DNA of 35,137 bases from Aurantibacter sp042094015 (GCF_042094015.1 NZ_JBELDZ010000022.1:1-35137); one strand, 5' to 3'; counted from the stretch's first letter, positions 1 to 9,215 are shown. The notes: generated by a model not told the origin, from the sequence alone. A program made the numbers and translations.

Positions 1-44
1 GTTTTATACTTTTTTAAACACGTCTAAAAAACTACCTTTAGGTT

Positions 45-539
45 ATGAATGAAGTTATTAAAGCGAATGTTTTTAATCTTAATAAATTAAAAAAGTTATT
101 AAATTGTTTGTCAGAATTTGATTATCAAAACAATGGAATATTACCTTATAAATCTTCTATTGGTAATCATACAAGGCATATTTTAGATTTTTATGAATGT
201 ATAATAGAGTACGACAAGTTTATAGACTTAACTAAACGGAACAGAGATTGTTTATCTAATGTAAATATAGATTTTGCATTAAAGAGACTTTCATTTATAA
301 TTAGTTATCTGGAAAAACTACTATTAAATGAAGATTTAATTTTAGATGTTTATGATGATTTAGGATTTGGGAAAACTAAGATAAAATATACATATACTTC
401 TTTGTTGGCTTATGTTAATAGTCACACAACTCATCATTATGCTAGTATAGGATATTTATTACATCAGATAAATCCTGAAAATAATTTTTTTGATGTTACT
501 TTTGGGATTAATATAAATACTTTATCTAAATTTAAATGA
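45..539 (+). CDS. DinB-like four-helix-bundle protein
   Basis: A 164-residue protein that looks like the DinB/YfiT superfamily, small four-helix bundles that bind a divalent metal. The visible signature is a histidine cluster on an early helix (H42 and H45 in GNHTRHILDFYE) and an HxxxH on a late helix (H127 and H131, in SHTTHHYASIG). These match the usual three-histidine metal site. Family members include thiol-dependent transferases and many proteins of unknown function, so the substrate cannot be named. Its stop overlaps the start of the helicase gene by 4 bases (ATGA), which implies translational coupling and cotranscription. The 44 bases upstream show no clear promoter, so the operon may begin outside the window. 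Fold assignment is fairly secure; the biochemical role is unknown. Confidence 0.75.
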   Translation: MNEVIKANVFNLNKLKKLLNCLSEFDYQNNGILPYKSSIGNHTRHILDFYECIIEYDKFIDLTKRNRDCLSNVNIDFALKRLSFIISYLEKLLLNEDLILDVYDDLGFGKTKIKYTYTSLLAYVNSHTTHHYASIGYLLHQINPENNFFDVTFGININTLSKFK

Positions 540-2971
540 TAAATAAAGAAATTAATATTGCTTCCAACTTTATTAATAATACAGATAGAAATATTTTTCT
601 CACAGGTAAAGCTGGTACAGGAAAAACTACTTTTTTACATAAATTAAAAGAAAGTTCTTTAAAAAGAATGGTTATTGTTGCACCCACCGGAGTTGCAGCA
701 ATTAATGCAAAAGGCGTTACTATTCATTCTTTTTTTCAAATGCCATTTGGTCCTATTATACCAAATCAGGAATTAGATAAATCGAGTTCATTTAATAGAA
801 AATTTACTAAAACAAAAATTAATATAATTAAATCACTCGATTTATTAGTAATTGACGAGATTAGTATGGTTCGTGCTGATTTATTAGATGGAGTTGATAA
901 AACATTGCGTCGTTTTAGAAATAAGAATTTAGTTTTTGGAGGTGTACAATTATTAATGATTGGAGATTTACAACAATTATCACCTGTGTTAAAGGATAAT
1001 GATTGGAGTTTACTTAAACCATTCTATAGAAATGTATTTTTCTTTAGTAGTCATGCTTTTCTAAATTGTAATCCTATAACAGTAGAATTAAAACATATTT
1101 ATAGACAAGCAAATCCAACATTTATTGAAATATTAAATGAAATTAGAACAAATAGTTTGACACAAGCTTCAGCGGATGAATTAAATAAAAGGTATAATCC
1201 AGATTTTGATTCTAAAGTTGAAGAAGGTTATATTTCATTAACAACTCATAATAATAAAGCAGAATTAACAAATCAATCAAAGTTAGAACTGCTTAAAGGT
1301 AAGTCAATAAAATATAAAGCATTAATAGAAGGTAAATTTCCAGAATCATCTTATCCTAATAAAGAAGAGTTAGTCCTTAAAGTTGGGGCTCAAGTTATGT
1401 TTGTTAAAAATGATAGCTCTCAAGATAAACGATATTTTAACGGGAAAATTGGTAAAGTTATTTCTTTAGAAAAAGACAAGGTTATTGTAAAATGCCCTGA
1501 AGATTCCGAATCAATTTCAACAACTTTAGAAACTTGGGAAAATATCACTTATAGTGTTAATTCTTCAACTAAAGAAATTAATGAAGAAAAAATAGGCTCG
1601 TTTACACAAATGCCTTTAAGGCTGGCTTGGTCTATAACTATTCATAAAAGTCAAGGTTTAACATTTGAAAAGGCTATTATAGATGCAGAAAATGCATTTG
1701 CTCATGGACAAACATATGTGGCTTTAAGTAGATGTAAAAATTTAGAAGGATTAGTCTTAAAATCTAAGATAACGTCCAATCAAATTATTACAGATTCTAA
1801 TGTTATATCATTTAATCAACAAGCAGAAGAAAATCAACCAACAGAACAAGACTTAGAAAATTCAAAATCAGATTTTCAATTAAAATTAATTTCTGAAATA
1901 TTCGATTTCTATTCATTTTTATATCCAGTCAATCGTCTTTTAGATATTTTTTATAAAAACAGAGACATAATAATTGGAGATATAGAACCAATTTTAATGA
2001 AAGCTAAAAATGGTATTACAAATTTGCTTAAAGTAGCAAATGGGTTTAAATTTCAATTAAAGGAATTAGCTTTAGATTCAAATGCTCCAGAAAATAACAT
2101 TAACATCCAAGACCGATTTAAAAAAGCACTTAACTATTATAAAAACCAATTAAATGATTCTCTAGTAGAACCATTTAAAAATTTAAAATTCGAAACAGAT
2201 AATAAAGCTATAGAACATGATTTAGAAATTCAATTAGATGCAATAGATGAATTTATTACAATTAAACAACTTTATTTTAATGCTTTTGATTCTGGGTTTG
2301 ATGTTAAACATTTTCTTAAACTTAGAGCTAGAGCAGTTTTTTTAGCAAAAGAAAAACCTAAAAAAGCTAGAAAAAAAGTATTAGAAGGTACTTCTAATGT
2401 AGAATTAGCTGAAATACTTAGACAATTAAGAAACCAAATAGCAAAAGATAATAATTTAGTTCATTTTCAAGTTTTTACACAAAAAGCGTTATATGAAATG
2501 AGTGAGCTTTTACCAACTCATAAAAATGAGTTGGCTAATATTATAGATATGGGAAAAACCCGAATCGAAAAATATGGAACTCAAATTTTAAAAGCAATAA
2601 ATGATTTTTGTTTTGAAAATAATATAGAAACATTTAAAGATGAAGAGCTATTTGAAGCAAAAAAAACTAAGCATAAAAAAGGAGATTCTAATTTATTGAG
2701 TTTAGAATTATATAAGTCTGGTAAATCCATTGATCAAATTGCTATGGAGCGCGAATTAAATCAAAATACTATTTTCGGTCATTTAGCTAAATTTATTCCT
2801 ACAGGAGAAATTAAAATTACAGATTTGGTGCCAGATAATCATTATAAGGTATTATTAAAAGTTATTCCAAAACTTACCTTCGAAAATATATCTGATTTAA
2901 AACACCAGTTGGATGATAAATACTCTTATGGTGAAATTAAATTAGTTTTAGACGAGTTAAATAATATGTGA
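536..2971 (+). CDS. Pif1-type ATP-dependent helicase with HRDC and HTH C-terminal domains
   Basis: A superfamily 1B helicase of 811 residues, predicted to unwind DNA in the cytoplasm during repair or replication. Walker A is GKAGTGKTT at residues 24-32 and Walker B is VIDEIS with D107/E108. APTGVAAINAKGVTIHSFF is the motif Ia region, and ITIHKSQGLTFEKA followed by YVALSRC are the late motifs typical of Pif1/RecD2-like enzymes. After the motor (about residues 1-410) comes a long linker. Then there is an HRDC-like domain (about 620-700, including ELANIIDMGKTRIEKYG) and a helix-turn-helix resembling the RecQ-associated C-terminal domain (about 725-770, SGKSIDQIAMERELNQNTI). HRDC and HTH modules are better known from RecQ, so this is a Pif1 motor with a RecQ-like tail. 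It is coupled to the upstream DinB-like gene by an ATGA overlap and ends at a strong hairpin. Confidence 0.9.
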   Translation: MINKEINIASNFINNTDRNIFLTGKAGTGKTTFLHKLKESSLKRMVIVAPTGVAAINAKGVTIHSFFQMPFGPIIPNQELDKSSSFNRKFTKTKINIIKSLDLLVIDEISMVRADLLDGVDKTLRRFRNKNLVFGGVQLLMIGDLQQLSPVLKDNDWSLLKPFYRNVFFFSSHAFLNCNPITVELKHIYRQANPTFIEILNEIRTNSLTQASADELNKRYNPDFDSKVEEGYISLTTHNNKAELTNQSKLELLKGKSIKYKALIEGKFPESSYPNKEELVLKVGAQVMFVKNDSSQDKRYFNGKIGKVISLEKDKVIVKCPEDSESISTTLETWENITYSVNSSTKEINEEKIGSFTQMPLRLAWSITIHKSQGLTFEKAIIDAENAFAHGQTYVALSRCKNLEGLVLKSKITSNQIITDSNVISFNQQAEENQPTEQDLENSKSDFQLKLISEIFDFYSFLYPVNRLLDIFYKNRDIIIGDIEPILMKAKNGITNLLKVANGFKFQLKELALDSNAPENNINIQDRFKKALNYYKNQLNDSLVEPFKNLKFETDNKAIEHDLEIQLDAIDEFITIKQLYFNAFDSGFDVKHFLKLRARAVFLAKEKPKKARKKVLEGTSNVELAEILRQLRNQIAKDNNLVHFQVFTQKALYEMSELLPTHKNELANIIDMGKTRIEKYGTQILKAINDFCFENNIETFKDEELFEAKKTKHKKGDSNLLSLELYKSGKSIDQIAMERELNQNTIFGHLAKFIPTGEIKITDLVPDNHYKVLLKVIPKLTFENISDLKHQLDDKYSYGEIKLVLDELNNM

Positions 2972-2990
2972 AAATTTATTCATTAAAAAT

Positions 2991-3026
2991 AAAACAGGCT
3001 TCAAAATTATTTTTGAAGCCTGTTTT
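2991..3026. terminator. bidirectional intrinsic terminator between convergent genes
   Basis: A perfect 16-bp stem (2991-3006 paired with 3011-3026) with a TTAT loop. The core is ACAGGCTTC/GAAGCCTGT, flanked by A and T runs that act as U-tracts in either direction. It lies between the convergent stops of the helicase and the acyl-CoA dehydrogenase and can serve both. Confidence 0.9.
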
Positions 3027-3046
3027 ATATAGTTTTAAAAGAAATA

Positions 3047-4189
3047 TTATCCTCTAATTAATCCTCTTGAAATTACAATTTTTTGAATTTCAGAAGTACC
3101 TTCATAAATTTGTGTGATTTTTGCATCACGCATTAAACGTTCTACATGATATTCTTTAACAAAACCATTTCCACCGTGAATTTGAACAGCTTCAACCGTA
3201 TGTTCCATAGCTACTTTAGAAGCATATAACTTTGCCATAGCACTACTCATATCATAATTATTACCTTGGTCTTTATCCCAGGCAGCTTTCATAACCAACA
3301 TACGTGCAGCTTCTATTTCGGTATACATATCTGCTAATTTAAAAGCAATAGCTTGATGATTACAAATTTCTGTACCAAAGGCTTTACGCTCTTTAGAATA
3401 TTTTAAAGCTAATTCGTAAGCTCCAGAAGCAATACCTAAAGCTTGAGAAGCAATACCAATACGTCCACCAGATAAAGTTTTCATAGCAAATTTAAAACCA
3501 AATCCATCTTCACCAATTCTATTTTCTTTCGGCACTTTTACATCGTTAAATTGTAAAGTATGTGTATCACTACCACGTATTCCTAATTTATCTTCTTTTG
3601 GGCCTACAGAAAAACCTTCTGTACCTTTTTCTACAATAAAAGCATTAATACCTTTATGTCCTTTTTCTCTATCTGTTTGTGCAATAACTAAATAAACTCC
3701 AGCTCTTCCTCCACTTGTAATCCAGTTTTTTGTACCATTTATTACATAATGGTCACCTTTATCTATTGCTGTAGTTGCTTGAGATGTAGCATCACTACCA
3801 GCTTCTGGCTCACTTAAACAAAAAGCACCAACCATTTCTCCGCTAGCTAGTTTTGGTAAATACTTTTGTTTCTGTTCTTCAGTACCATAACCTTCAAGAC
3901 CATAACAGACTAAAGAATTATTTACAGAAACAATAACCGAAGCAGAGGCATCTACTTTAGATAATTCTTCCATAATTAAAGTATAAGAAATAGCATCCAT
4001 ACCACTTCCGCCGTATTTAGGATCTACCATAATTCCCATAAAACCAAGATCTCCCATTTTTTTGACTAATTCGTCAGGGAACTCTTGTTTGTTGTCTCTT
4101 TCAATAACTCCAGGAAGTAATTCTGTTTTTGCAAATTCGCGAGCTGCGTCGCGAACCATAATGTGTTCTTCTGTTAGATTAAAGTCCAT
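3047..4189 (-). CDS. acyl-CoA dehydrogenase
   Basis: An FAD-dependent acyl-CoA dehydrogenase (380 residues from the chosen start) that catalyses the alpha,beta-dehydrogenation of acyl-CoA in fatty-acid or branched-chain amino-acid breakdown. It passes electrons to an electron-transfer flavoprotein. The whole protein follows the short-chain type: N-terminal helical domain (MDFNLTEEHIMVRDAAREFA), the FAD/substrate segment FCLSEPEAGSDA, the GIRGSDTHTLQF strand, and the C-terminal active-site motif QIYEGTSEIQ with catalytic Glu at about residue 363. An ATG eight codons upstream (4213) extends the frame. The start at 4189 is preferred because family members begin with this MDFxLTxE sequence and the upstream ATG would sit almost at the predicted transcription start. 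Substrate chain length cannot be judged from sequence alone. The gene is monocistronic between the shared hairpin and divergent anmK. Confidence 0.92.
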   Translation of the reverse strand: MDFNLTEEHIMVRDAAREFAKTELLPGVIERDNKQEFPDELVKKMGDLGFMGIMVDPKYGGSGMDAISYTLIMEELSKVDASASVIVSVNNSLVCYGLEGYGTEEQKQKYLPKLASGEMVGAFCLSEPEAGSDATSQATTAIDKGDHYVINGTKNWITSGGRAGVYLVIAQTDREKGHKGINAFIVEKGTEGFSVGPKEDKLGIRGSDTHTLQFNDVKVPKENRIGEDGFGFKFAMKTLSGGRIGIASQALGIASGAYELALKYSKERKAFGTEICNHQAIAFKLADMYTEIEAARMLVMKAAWDKDQGNNYDMSSAMAKLYASKVAMEHTVEAVQIHGGNGFVKEYHVERLMRDAKITQIYEGTSEIQKIVISRGLIRG

Positions 4190-4226
4190 AGTGCTTATAC
4201 GTTGATAATTCAATAATTTAAAGTAA

Positions 4227-4257
4227 CAAATATACTTTTAAATTGTCATTTATTCAA
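4227..4257 (-). promoter_or_regulatory. predicted promoter of the acyl-CoA dehydrogenase gene
   Basis: On the minus strand there is a -33 TTG (4255-4257), a 20-bp spacer and a -7 TATATTTG (4227-4234). This matches the Bacteroidota sigma-factor consensus TTG-N(17-23)-TAnnTTTG. The predicted start, about 4220, gives a leader of about 30 bases to the ATG at 4189. Confidence 0.6.
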
Positions 4258-4281
4258 TAAGGATTTCTATTTTTACTCGGT

Positions 4282-5125
4282 ATGGAACAAAAAAAATATA
4301 AGGTATTAGGAGTTATGTCTGGAACATCTTTAGATGGAATAGATTTAGCTTATATAAATTTTTCTAAAGATAATGTATGGAGTTATTCTATTGAGGAAAC
4401 TGAAACTGTTTCATATTCAGAATTTTGGACATATAAGTTAACTCATTTAGTTGATTGTAATATTGAAGAATTAAAAGTGTTAGATAAGAATTACACTATT
4501 TACTTAGTTTCAATTATATCAGATTTTATTTCTAAACATAATCTAAAAGATATCGATGCTGTTTGTAGCCATGGACATACAGCTTTACACAAACCAGAAA
4601 TAGGTTTAACCTATCAAATTGGTAATTTACCTCAATTAGCAATCTTACTAAATCAAAAAGTAGTTTGTGATTTTAGAATTCAAGATGTACAGCTTGGAGG
4701 ACAAGGTGCACCATTAGTNNNNNNNNNNNNNNNNNNNNNNNNNNNNNNNNNNNNNNNNNNNNNNNNNNNNNNNNNNNNNNNNNNNNNNNNNNNNNNNNNN
4801 NNNNNNNNNNNNNNNNNNATTAGAAGATGTGTTACGTACTTTTGTAGAGCATATTTCATATCAAATCTCAATTAGTATCAAAGATTCTAAAGCAGTTTTA
4901 TTTACTGGTGGCGGAGTTTACAATCTTTTTTTAATGAATAGAATTAAGTATTATTCCGATTCAGAAATAATTATACCAGAAACTAAATTAGTAGAGTTTA
5001 AAGAGGCTTTAATTTTTGGTTTTTTAGGTGTTTTAAAATTAGAGAATCAAGTTAATTGTTTAGCATCAGTAACAGGTGCAGCAAAAAATCACACTTCAGG
5101 AAAAATTTACTACCCAAGTATATAA
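4282..5125 (+). CDS. anmK: anhydro-N-acetylmuramic acid kinase (interrupted by assembly gap)
   Basis: AnmK phosphorylates and hydrolyses anhydro-N-acetylmuramic acid to MurNAc-6-phosphate during cell-wall recycling. The N-terminal part shows the phosphate-binding start VLGVMSGTSLDGID, then VCSHGHTALHKP, TYQIGN and VQLGGQGAPLV, all typical of AnmK. After the N run the sequence resumes with LEDVLRTFVEHI, the nucleotide-binding FTGGGVYN and the late motif EALIFGFLGVL...VTGAAK. The two parts are in different frames across exactly 100 Ns. They become one frame if the true missing length is a multiple of three, so the break is an assembly artefact and not a mutation. About 247 residues are readable against about 350-370 in the family, so roughly 100 or more residues are probably missing, more than 100 Ns would cover. 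The gene is divergent from the acyl-CoA dehydrogenase. Confidence 0.88.
4719..4818. other. assembly gap of 100 Ns
   Basis: A run of exactly 100 undetermined bases inside anmK. The round number and the frame change across it indicate a scaffold gap of unknown length. Any open reading frame drawn through it in one frame, on either strand, is spurious. Confidence 0.99.
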
Positions 5126-5188
5126 TTCAATATTAAAAACTTAATAATAAAAATGATACTTTCTAAGTATTTTGAAACGTTAGTTTTT

Positions 5189-5196
5189 TATATTTG
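5189..5196 (+). promoter_or_regulatory. candidate -7 element upstream of the amino-acid dehydrogenase
   Basis: TATATTTG matches TAnnTTTG exactly. The nearest TTG (5172-5174) is only 14 bp upstream, shorter than the usual spacing, so the -33 element is poor. If used, it gives a leader of about 90 bases before the ATG at 5295. Confidence 0.35.
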
Positions 5197-5294
5197 TTAG
5201 CATATTTTTAAACTCAACCAAAATGACACAATTATAACTTTTCTGTTAATTATTTAGTGCAAACAATTTTTACAAATAACTTAATAGAATAAAA

Positions 5295-6527
5295 ATGAAA
5301 GATTTACTTAAAATATACGAGAATAAAGAACCAGAAATAGTATTTAATTGGAAAGATAGAGAAACAGATGCTGAAGGTTGGACTGTTATAAATTCACTTC
5401 GCGGTGGAGCTGCTGGTGGAGGAACCAGAATGAGAAAAGGCTTAAATAAAAACGAAGTTTTGTCTTTAGCAAAAACAATGGAAGTTAAATTTACTGTTGC
5501 AGGACCAGCAATTGGTGGAGCAAAATCAGGAATTAATTTCGATCCAAACGATCCAAGAAAACGTGGTGTTTTAGAGCGTTGGTATAAAGCCGTTACACCA
5601 TTGTTAAAACATTATTATGGAACAGGTGGAGATTTAAATGTTGATGCAGATAAAGATGTAATTCCAATTACAGAAAGTTGCGGTGTTTGGCATCCACAAG
5701 AAGGAATCTTTAATGGACACTTTAAACCTACAGAAGCAGATAAAATAAACAGAATAGGTCAATTACGTCAAGGTGTAATTAAAGTTATTGAAGATGAAAA
5801 ATTCTCTCCAGACTTATCAAGAAAATATACAGTAGCAGATATGCTTACTGGTTATGGTGTGGCGGAAGCTGTAAAGCATTATTACAATATTTATGGAGGA
5901 CAGATTCAAGGAAAAAGAGCAATTGTTCAAGGATTTGGAAACGTTGGGTCAGCAGCAGCTTATTATTTAACACAATTAGGAGCTAAAGTTGTTGGTATTA
6001 TTGATCGTGATGGAGGATTAATAAAAGAAGAAGGTTTTTCTATGCAAGAAGTAACTGATTTATTCCTTAATAAAGACGGAAATAAATTAGTATCTGATGC
6101 AATGATTCCTTTTGATGAAATTAATGACAAAATTTGGAGTTTGCCAGCAGAGATTTTTGTTCCTGCTGCTGCTTCAAGATTAGTTTCTCAAGATCAAGTG
6201 CAACAAATGATAAATACTGGTTTAGAAGTTATTTCTCCTGGTGCAAATGTGCCATTTGCAGATAAAGAAATCTTTTTTGGACCAATAATGGAATATACTG
6301 ATAATCATTTAAGTTTATTACCAGATTTTATTTCAAACTGTGGTATTGCTCGAGTTTTTGCTTATTTAATGGAAGCAAAAGTAGAGCTTCCAATGCAAGA
6401 CCAAGCTATTTTTGATGATACTTCAAACATTATTAAAAAAGCATTACAGAATACGTTTAAAAAGAGTGCAGCTAAAACAAAAATCTGTTCTACAGCTTTT
6501 GAGATAGCATTAAAACAATTAGTTTAA
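5295..6527 (+). CDS. Glu/Leu/Phe/Val dehydrogenase family protein
   Basis: A 410-residue NAD(P)-dependent amino-acid dehydrogenase that oxidatively deaminates an amino acid to a 2-oxo acid and ammonia, or runs in reverse. The N-terminal dimerisation domain contains the glycine-rich GGAAGGGTRMRKGL, the segment GPAIGGAKSGINFDP with catalytic Lys77, and YYGTGGDLNVDADKDV with an active-site Asp. The Rossmann domain has AIVQGFGNVGSAAA at about residues 211-224, followed by a GIIDRDGGL strand end. Length lies between leucine dehydrogenases (about 365) and typical glutamate dehydrogenases (about 420-450), and the substrate-specificity residues cannot be assigned by eye, so no gene symbol is given. 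It is followed after 25 bases by nhaB and probably shares its transcript. Confidence 0.85.
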   Translation: MKDLLKIYENKEPEIVFNWKDRETDAEGWTVINSLRGGAAGGGTRMRKGLNKNEVLSLAKTMEVKFTVAGPAIGGAKSGINFDPNDPRKRGVLERWYKAVTPLLKHYYGTGGDLNVDADKDVIPITESCGVWHPQEGIFNGHFKPTEADKINRIGQLRQGVIKVIEDEKFSPDLSRKYTVADMLTGYGVAEAVKHYYNIYGGQIQGKRAIVQGFGNVGSAAAYYLTQLGAKVVGIIDRDGGLIKEEGFSMQEVTDLFLNKDGNKLVSDAMIPFDEINDKIWSLPAEIFVPAAASRLVSQDQVQQMINTGLEVISPGANVPFADKEIFFGPIMEYTDNHLSLLPDFISNCGIARVFAYLMEAKVELPMQDQAIFDDTSNIIKKALQNTFKKSAAKTKICSTAFEIALKQLV

Positions 6528-6552
6528 ACAATTATAATTAACACAATATACT

Positions 6553-8022
6553 ATGTTAAATCAATTTTTAGGAAATAGTCCTAAGTGGTTCAAATTAACA
6601 ATGATTGCTTTTTTAATAATCAATATTCCATTGTTTTTTATTAATCCAACCGTTTGTGCTTGGATATTTATTGGAGAATTTATTTTTTGTCTAGCAATGG
6701 CATTAAAGTGTTACCCATTACAGTCTGGTGGTTTGTTAGCTATAGAAGCTGTAGCATTAGGTTTAACAACACCAAAACATGCTTATAATGAAATTAGTGC
6801 AAATCTAGAAGTTGTTCTGCTGTTAGTGTTTATGGTAGCAGGAATTTACTTTATGAAACCTTTGTTAATGTTTATTTTTAGTAAAGTCTTTACTAAGATT
6901 AAATCTAAAACAGTTTTATCATTACTATTCGTGTTTTTAGCCGCAGTTTTATCAGCTTTTTTAGACGCATTAACAGTAACAGCAGTACTTATTAGTGTTA
7001 CAGTTGGTTTTTATGGTGTGTATCATAAAATTCACTCTAACGCAACGGCAGATTATAACGACGACGACATTTTAGACAGTAAAGAATTGAGTGGAGAAAC
7101 TTTAGAGAAGTTTCGTAGTTTCTTACGTAGCTTAATTATGCATGGTGTTGTAGGTACGGCTTTGGGTGGAGTTTGTACTTTAGTTGGTGAGCCACAAAAC
7201 TTATTAATTGGTGAACGTTTAGGTTGGGACTTTGTTCAGTTTTTCTTGAAAATGGCACCAATAACATTACCAGTTCTAGGAGCAGGATTAATAACAACTG
7301 TTATTTTGGAACAAACTAAAATTTTTGGTTTTGGAGAAAAATTACCAGAAGTAGCAAGACAGATTATAGAAAAATATACCGAAGAAGAAGATGCAAAAAG
7401 AACAAATTCTCAAAAGAATGGGCTTTGGATTCAAGGTGTTTCTGCTATATTATTAATTGCAGGATTGGCTTTGCATATTGCGCCAGTAGGACTTATTGGA
7501 TTAGCCCTAATAATTGTACAAACTGCTTTTATGGGAATTACAGATGAGCATTCTTTAGGAAAAGCATTCGAAGAAGCTTTACCGTTTACCGGTTTACTTG
7601 TTGTGTTTTTTGTAATTGTAGCAATGATACATGATCAGCATTTGTTTAAACCCATTATTGAATGGGCTTTATCTAAAGATCCAGCACAACAACCTGCAAT
7701 TTTTTATTGTGCAAATGGAATTCTTTCAATGATAAGTGATAACGTTTTTGTTGCAACAGTTTATATAGGTGAAGTTCAGAAAGCATTTACAGATGGAACT
7801 ATTACAAGAGAACAATATGAAAATTTAGCAATAGCAATTAATACAGGAACTAATTTACCAAGTGTTGCAACACCAAACGGACAAGCTGCATTTTTATTCT
7901 TATTAACATCATCTATAGCGCCATTAATTAATTTATCTTATGGTAAAATGGCAAAAATGGCATTTCCTTACACTATTGTTTTAGGTGGAATGGGATTAAT
8001 TGGAATACTTTATTTCTTATAA
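6553..8022 (+). CDS. nhaB: NhaB-type Na+/H+ antiporter
   Basis: A polytopic inner-membrane protein of 489 residues that resembles NhaB, which exports sodium in exchange for protons. Repeated hydrophobic segments run through it, with landmarks such as FLDALTVTAVLISVTVGFYG, GTALGGVCTLVGEPQNLLIG and ANGILSMISDNVFVATVYIG. The paired discontinuous helices containing GEPQN and SDNVF are the ion-translocation features of the ion transporter superfamily. E. coli NhaB has 513 residues, so the length fits. The gene sits 25 bases behind the amino-acid dehydrogenase and 51 bases ahead of exbB. Placement before proton-motive-force-driven ExbB/ExbD/TonB genes is compatible with a shared role in ion gradients, but that link is inference. 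Confidence 0.88.
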   Translation: MLNQFLGNSPKWFKLTMIAFLIINIPLFFINPTVCAWIFIGEFIFCLAMALKCYPLQSGGLLAIEAVALGLTTPKHAYNEISANLEVVLLLVFMVAGIYFMKPLLMFIFSKVFTKIKSKTVLSLLFVFLAAVLSAFLDALTVTAVLISVTVGFYGVYHKIHSNATADYNDDDILDSKELSGETLEKFRSFLRSLIMHGVVGTALGGVCTLVGEPQNLLIGERLGWDFVQFFLKMAPITLPVLGAGLITTVILEQTKIFGFGEKLPEVARQIIEKYTEEEDAKRTNSQKNGLWIQGVSAILLIAGLALHIAPVGLIGLALIIVQTAFMGITDEHSLGKAFEEALPFTGLLVVFFVIVAMIHDQHLFKPIIEWALSKDPAQQPAIFYCANGILSMISDNVFVATVYIGEVQKAFTDGTITREQYENLAIAINTGTNLPSVATPNGQAAFLFLLTSSIAPLINLSYGKMAKMAFPYTIVLGGMGLIGILYFL

Positions 8023-8073
8023 AATACGATTTAAAAATAATAAGCGTTATACTATAAATACAATACATAAACT

Positions 8074-8778
8074 ATGTTAAGTACTATTTTTCAAGACCAA
8101 GTTGTAGATCCTTCATCTGTAGTTTCAGATGGAGAACCTGTAGAAAAAACATTATCTGTAATAGAGTTAATTTTCTCTAGCGGATTAGCAGGACAATTAA
8201 TTATTGCCTTATTGTTTTTATTGCTAATAATGGCGGTTTATATTTATTTTGAAAGGATTTTCGCTTTAAAAGAAGCTTCTAAGGTCGATTCAAATTTTAT
8301 GAATCAGATTAAAGATTACGTTACTAATGGAAAAATAGAGTCTGCTCAAAACTTGTGTTCTACTGCAAATACGCCTGTTGCTCGTTTAGTTGGAAAAGGA
8401 ATTTCTAGAATTGGGAAACCTTTAGCAGATATTAATACAGCTATTGAAAACGCCGGTAGATTAGAAGTCTATAATTTAGAGAAAAACGTAAGTGTTTTAG
8501 CAACAATTTCTGGAGCTGCACCAATGATTGGTTTCTTAGGAACCGTAGTTGGTATGATTTTATCAATTTTTGAAATTGCAAACTCTGGTGGATCTATAGA
8601 TATTAAAACTTTAGCAGATGGGTTATATACAGCAATGACAACCACAGTAGCTGGTTTAATTGTAGGTATTGTAGCATACATTGCTTATAACCATTTGGTT
8701 GTAAAAACCGATAAAATGGTGTACCAAATGGAAGCAAATTCTTTAGAGTTTTTAGATTTATTAAACGAACCAAGTTAA
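8074..8778 (+). CDS. exbB: MotA/TolQ/ExbB proton channel family protein
   Basis: An inner-membrane stator subunit of 234 residues. With ExbD it forms the proton channel that energises TonB-dependent outer-membrane transport. Three membrane segments are visible: about residues 38-62 (LAGQLIIALLFLLLIMAV), about 140-166 (SVLATISGAAPMIGFLGTVV) and about 182-206 (AMTTTVAGLIVGIVAYIAYN). The motif APMIGFLGTVVGMI and the TTTVAGL helix are the conserved TolQ/ExbB pore lining. The cytoplasmic loop between helices 1 and 2 is the usual length for ExbB. Stop and exbD start are separated by one base, so coexpression is clear. TolQ is an alternative name, but no pal or tolB follows and TonB proteins do, so ExbB is preferred. 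Confidence 0.9.
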   Translation: MLSTIFQDQVVDPSSVVSDGEPVEKTLSVIELIFSSGLAGQLIIALLFLLLIMAVYIYFERIFALKEASKVDSNFMNQIKDYVTNGKIESAQNLCSTANTPVARLVGKGISRIGKPLADINTAIENAGRLEVYNLEKNVSVLATISGAAPMIGFLGTVVGMILSIFEIANSGGSIDIKTLADGLYTAMTTTVAGLIVGIVAYIAYNHLVVKTDKMVYQMEANSLEFLDLLNEPS

Positions 8779-8779
8779 T

Positions 8780-9172
8780 ATGCGATTAAGAGGAAGAAAT
8801 AAAGTCACACCAGAATTCAATATGTCGTCTATGACGGATATTGTATTCCTTTTGTTGATCTTTTTTATGATAGCATCAACATTAGTTTCAGCGGAAGCTA
8901 TAGACTTGTTATTACCAAAATCGTCTAGTAAAACAACGCAGACAAAAAGTATTTCGGTAAGTGTAGATAAAGATGTCAATTATTATATTGATATGAAAAA
9001 AGTATCTAAAGATAATTTAGAAACAGAATTATTAGCAAAGTTAGGGCCAGCTGAAGATCCAGTTATTACTATTCGTTCAGATCAAGATGTAGAAATGAAA
9101 CACGTTGTTTTTATTATGGATATAGCTAATACCAATAAAATTAAATCAACTTTAGCAGTAAAGGCTAATTAA
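8780..9172 (+). CDS. exbD: ExbD/TolR biopolymer transport protein
   Basis: A 130-residue partner of ExbB with a short basic cytoplasmic N-terminus (MRLRGRNK), one membrane helix (about residues 20-42) and a periplasmic ExbD domain. Asp20 in SSMTDIVFLLLIFFM corresponds to the essential proton-carrying aspartate of ExbD/TolR. The gene starts one base after the exbB stop and is followed after 43 bases by the first TonB gene. Nothing is odd except the compact size, which is normal for Bacteroidota ExbD. Confidence 0.9.
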   Translation: MRLRGRNKVTPEFNMSSMTDIVFLLLIFFMIASTLVSAEAIDLLLPKSSSKTTQTKSISVSVDKDVNYYIDMKKVSKDNLETELLAKLGPAEDPVITIRSDQDVEMKHVVFIMDIANTNKIKSTLAVKAN

Positions 9173-9215
9173 AATGGCTTAAAAATTGATTTGTATATAA
9201 ATAAATTCATCTTAT

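Noticed and set aside
4680..4871. Minus-strand frame across the N run
   Set aside because: More than half of it is undetermined sequence, and the rest is antisense to anmK.
4282..4875. Single-frame reading through the N run
   Set aside because: It leaves the AnmK frame after the gap and adds an unrelated tail; the gap length is arbitrary.
7626..7640. TGAT-N5-ATCA sequence resembling an Fnr site
   Set aside because: It has a 5-base spacer in place of 4 and lies inside nhaB far from any promoter.
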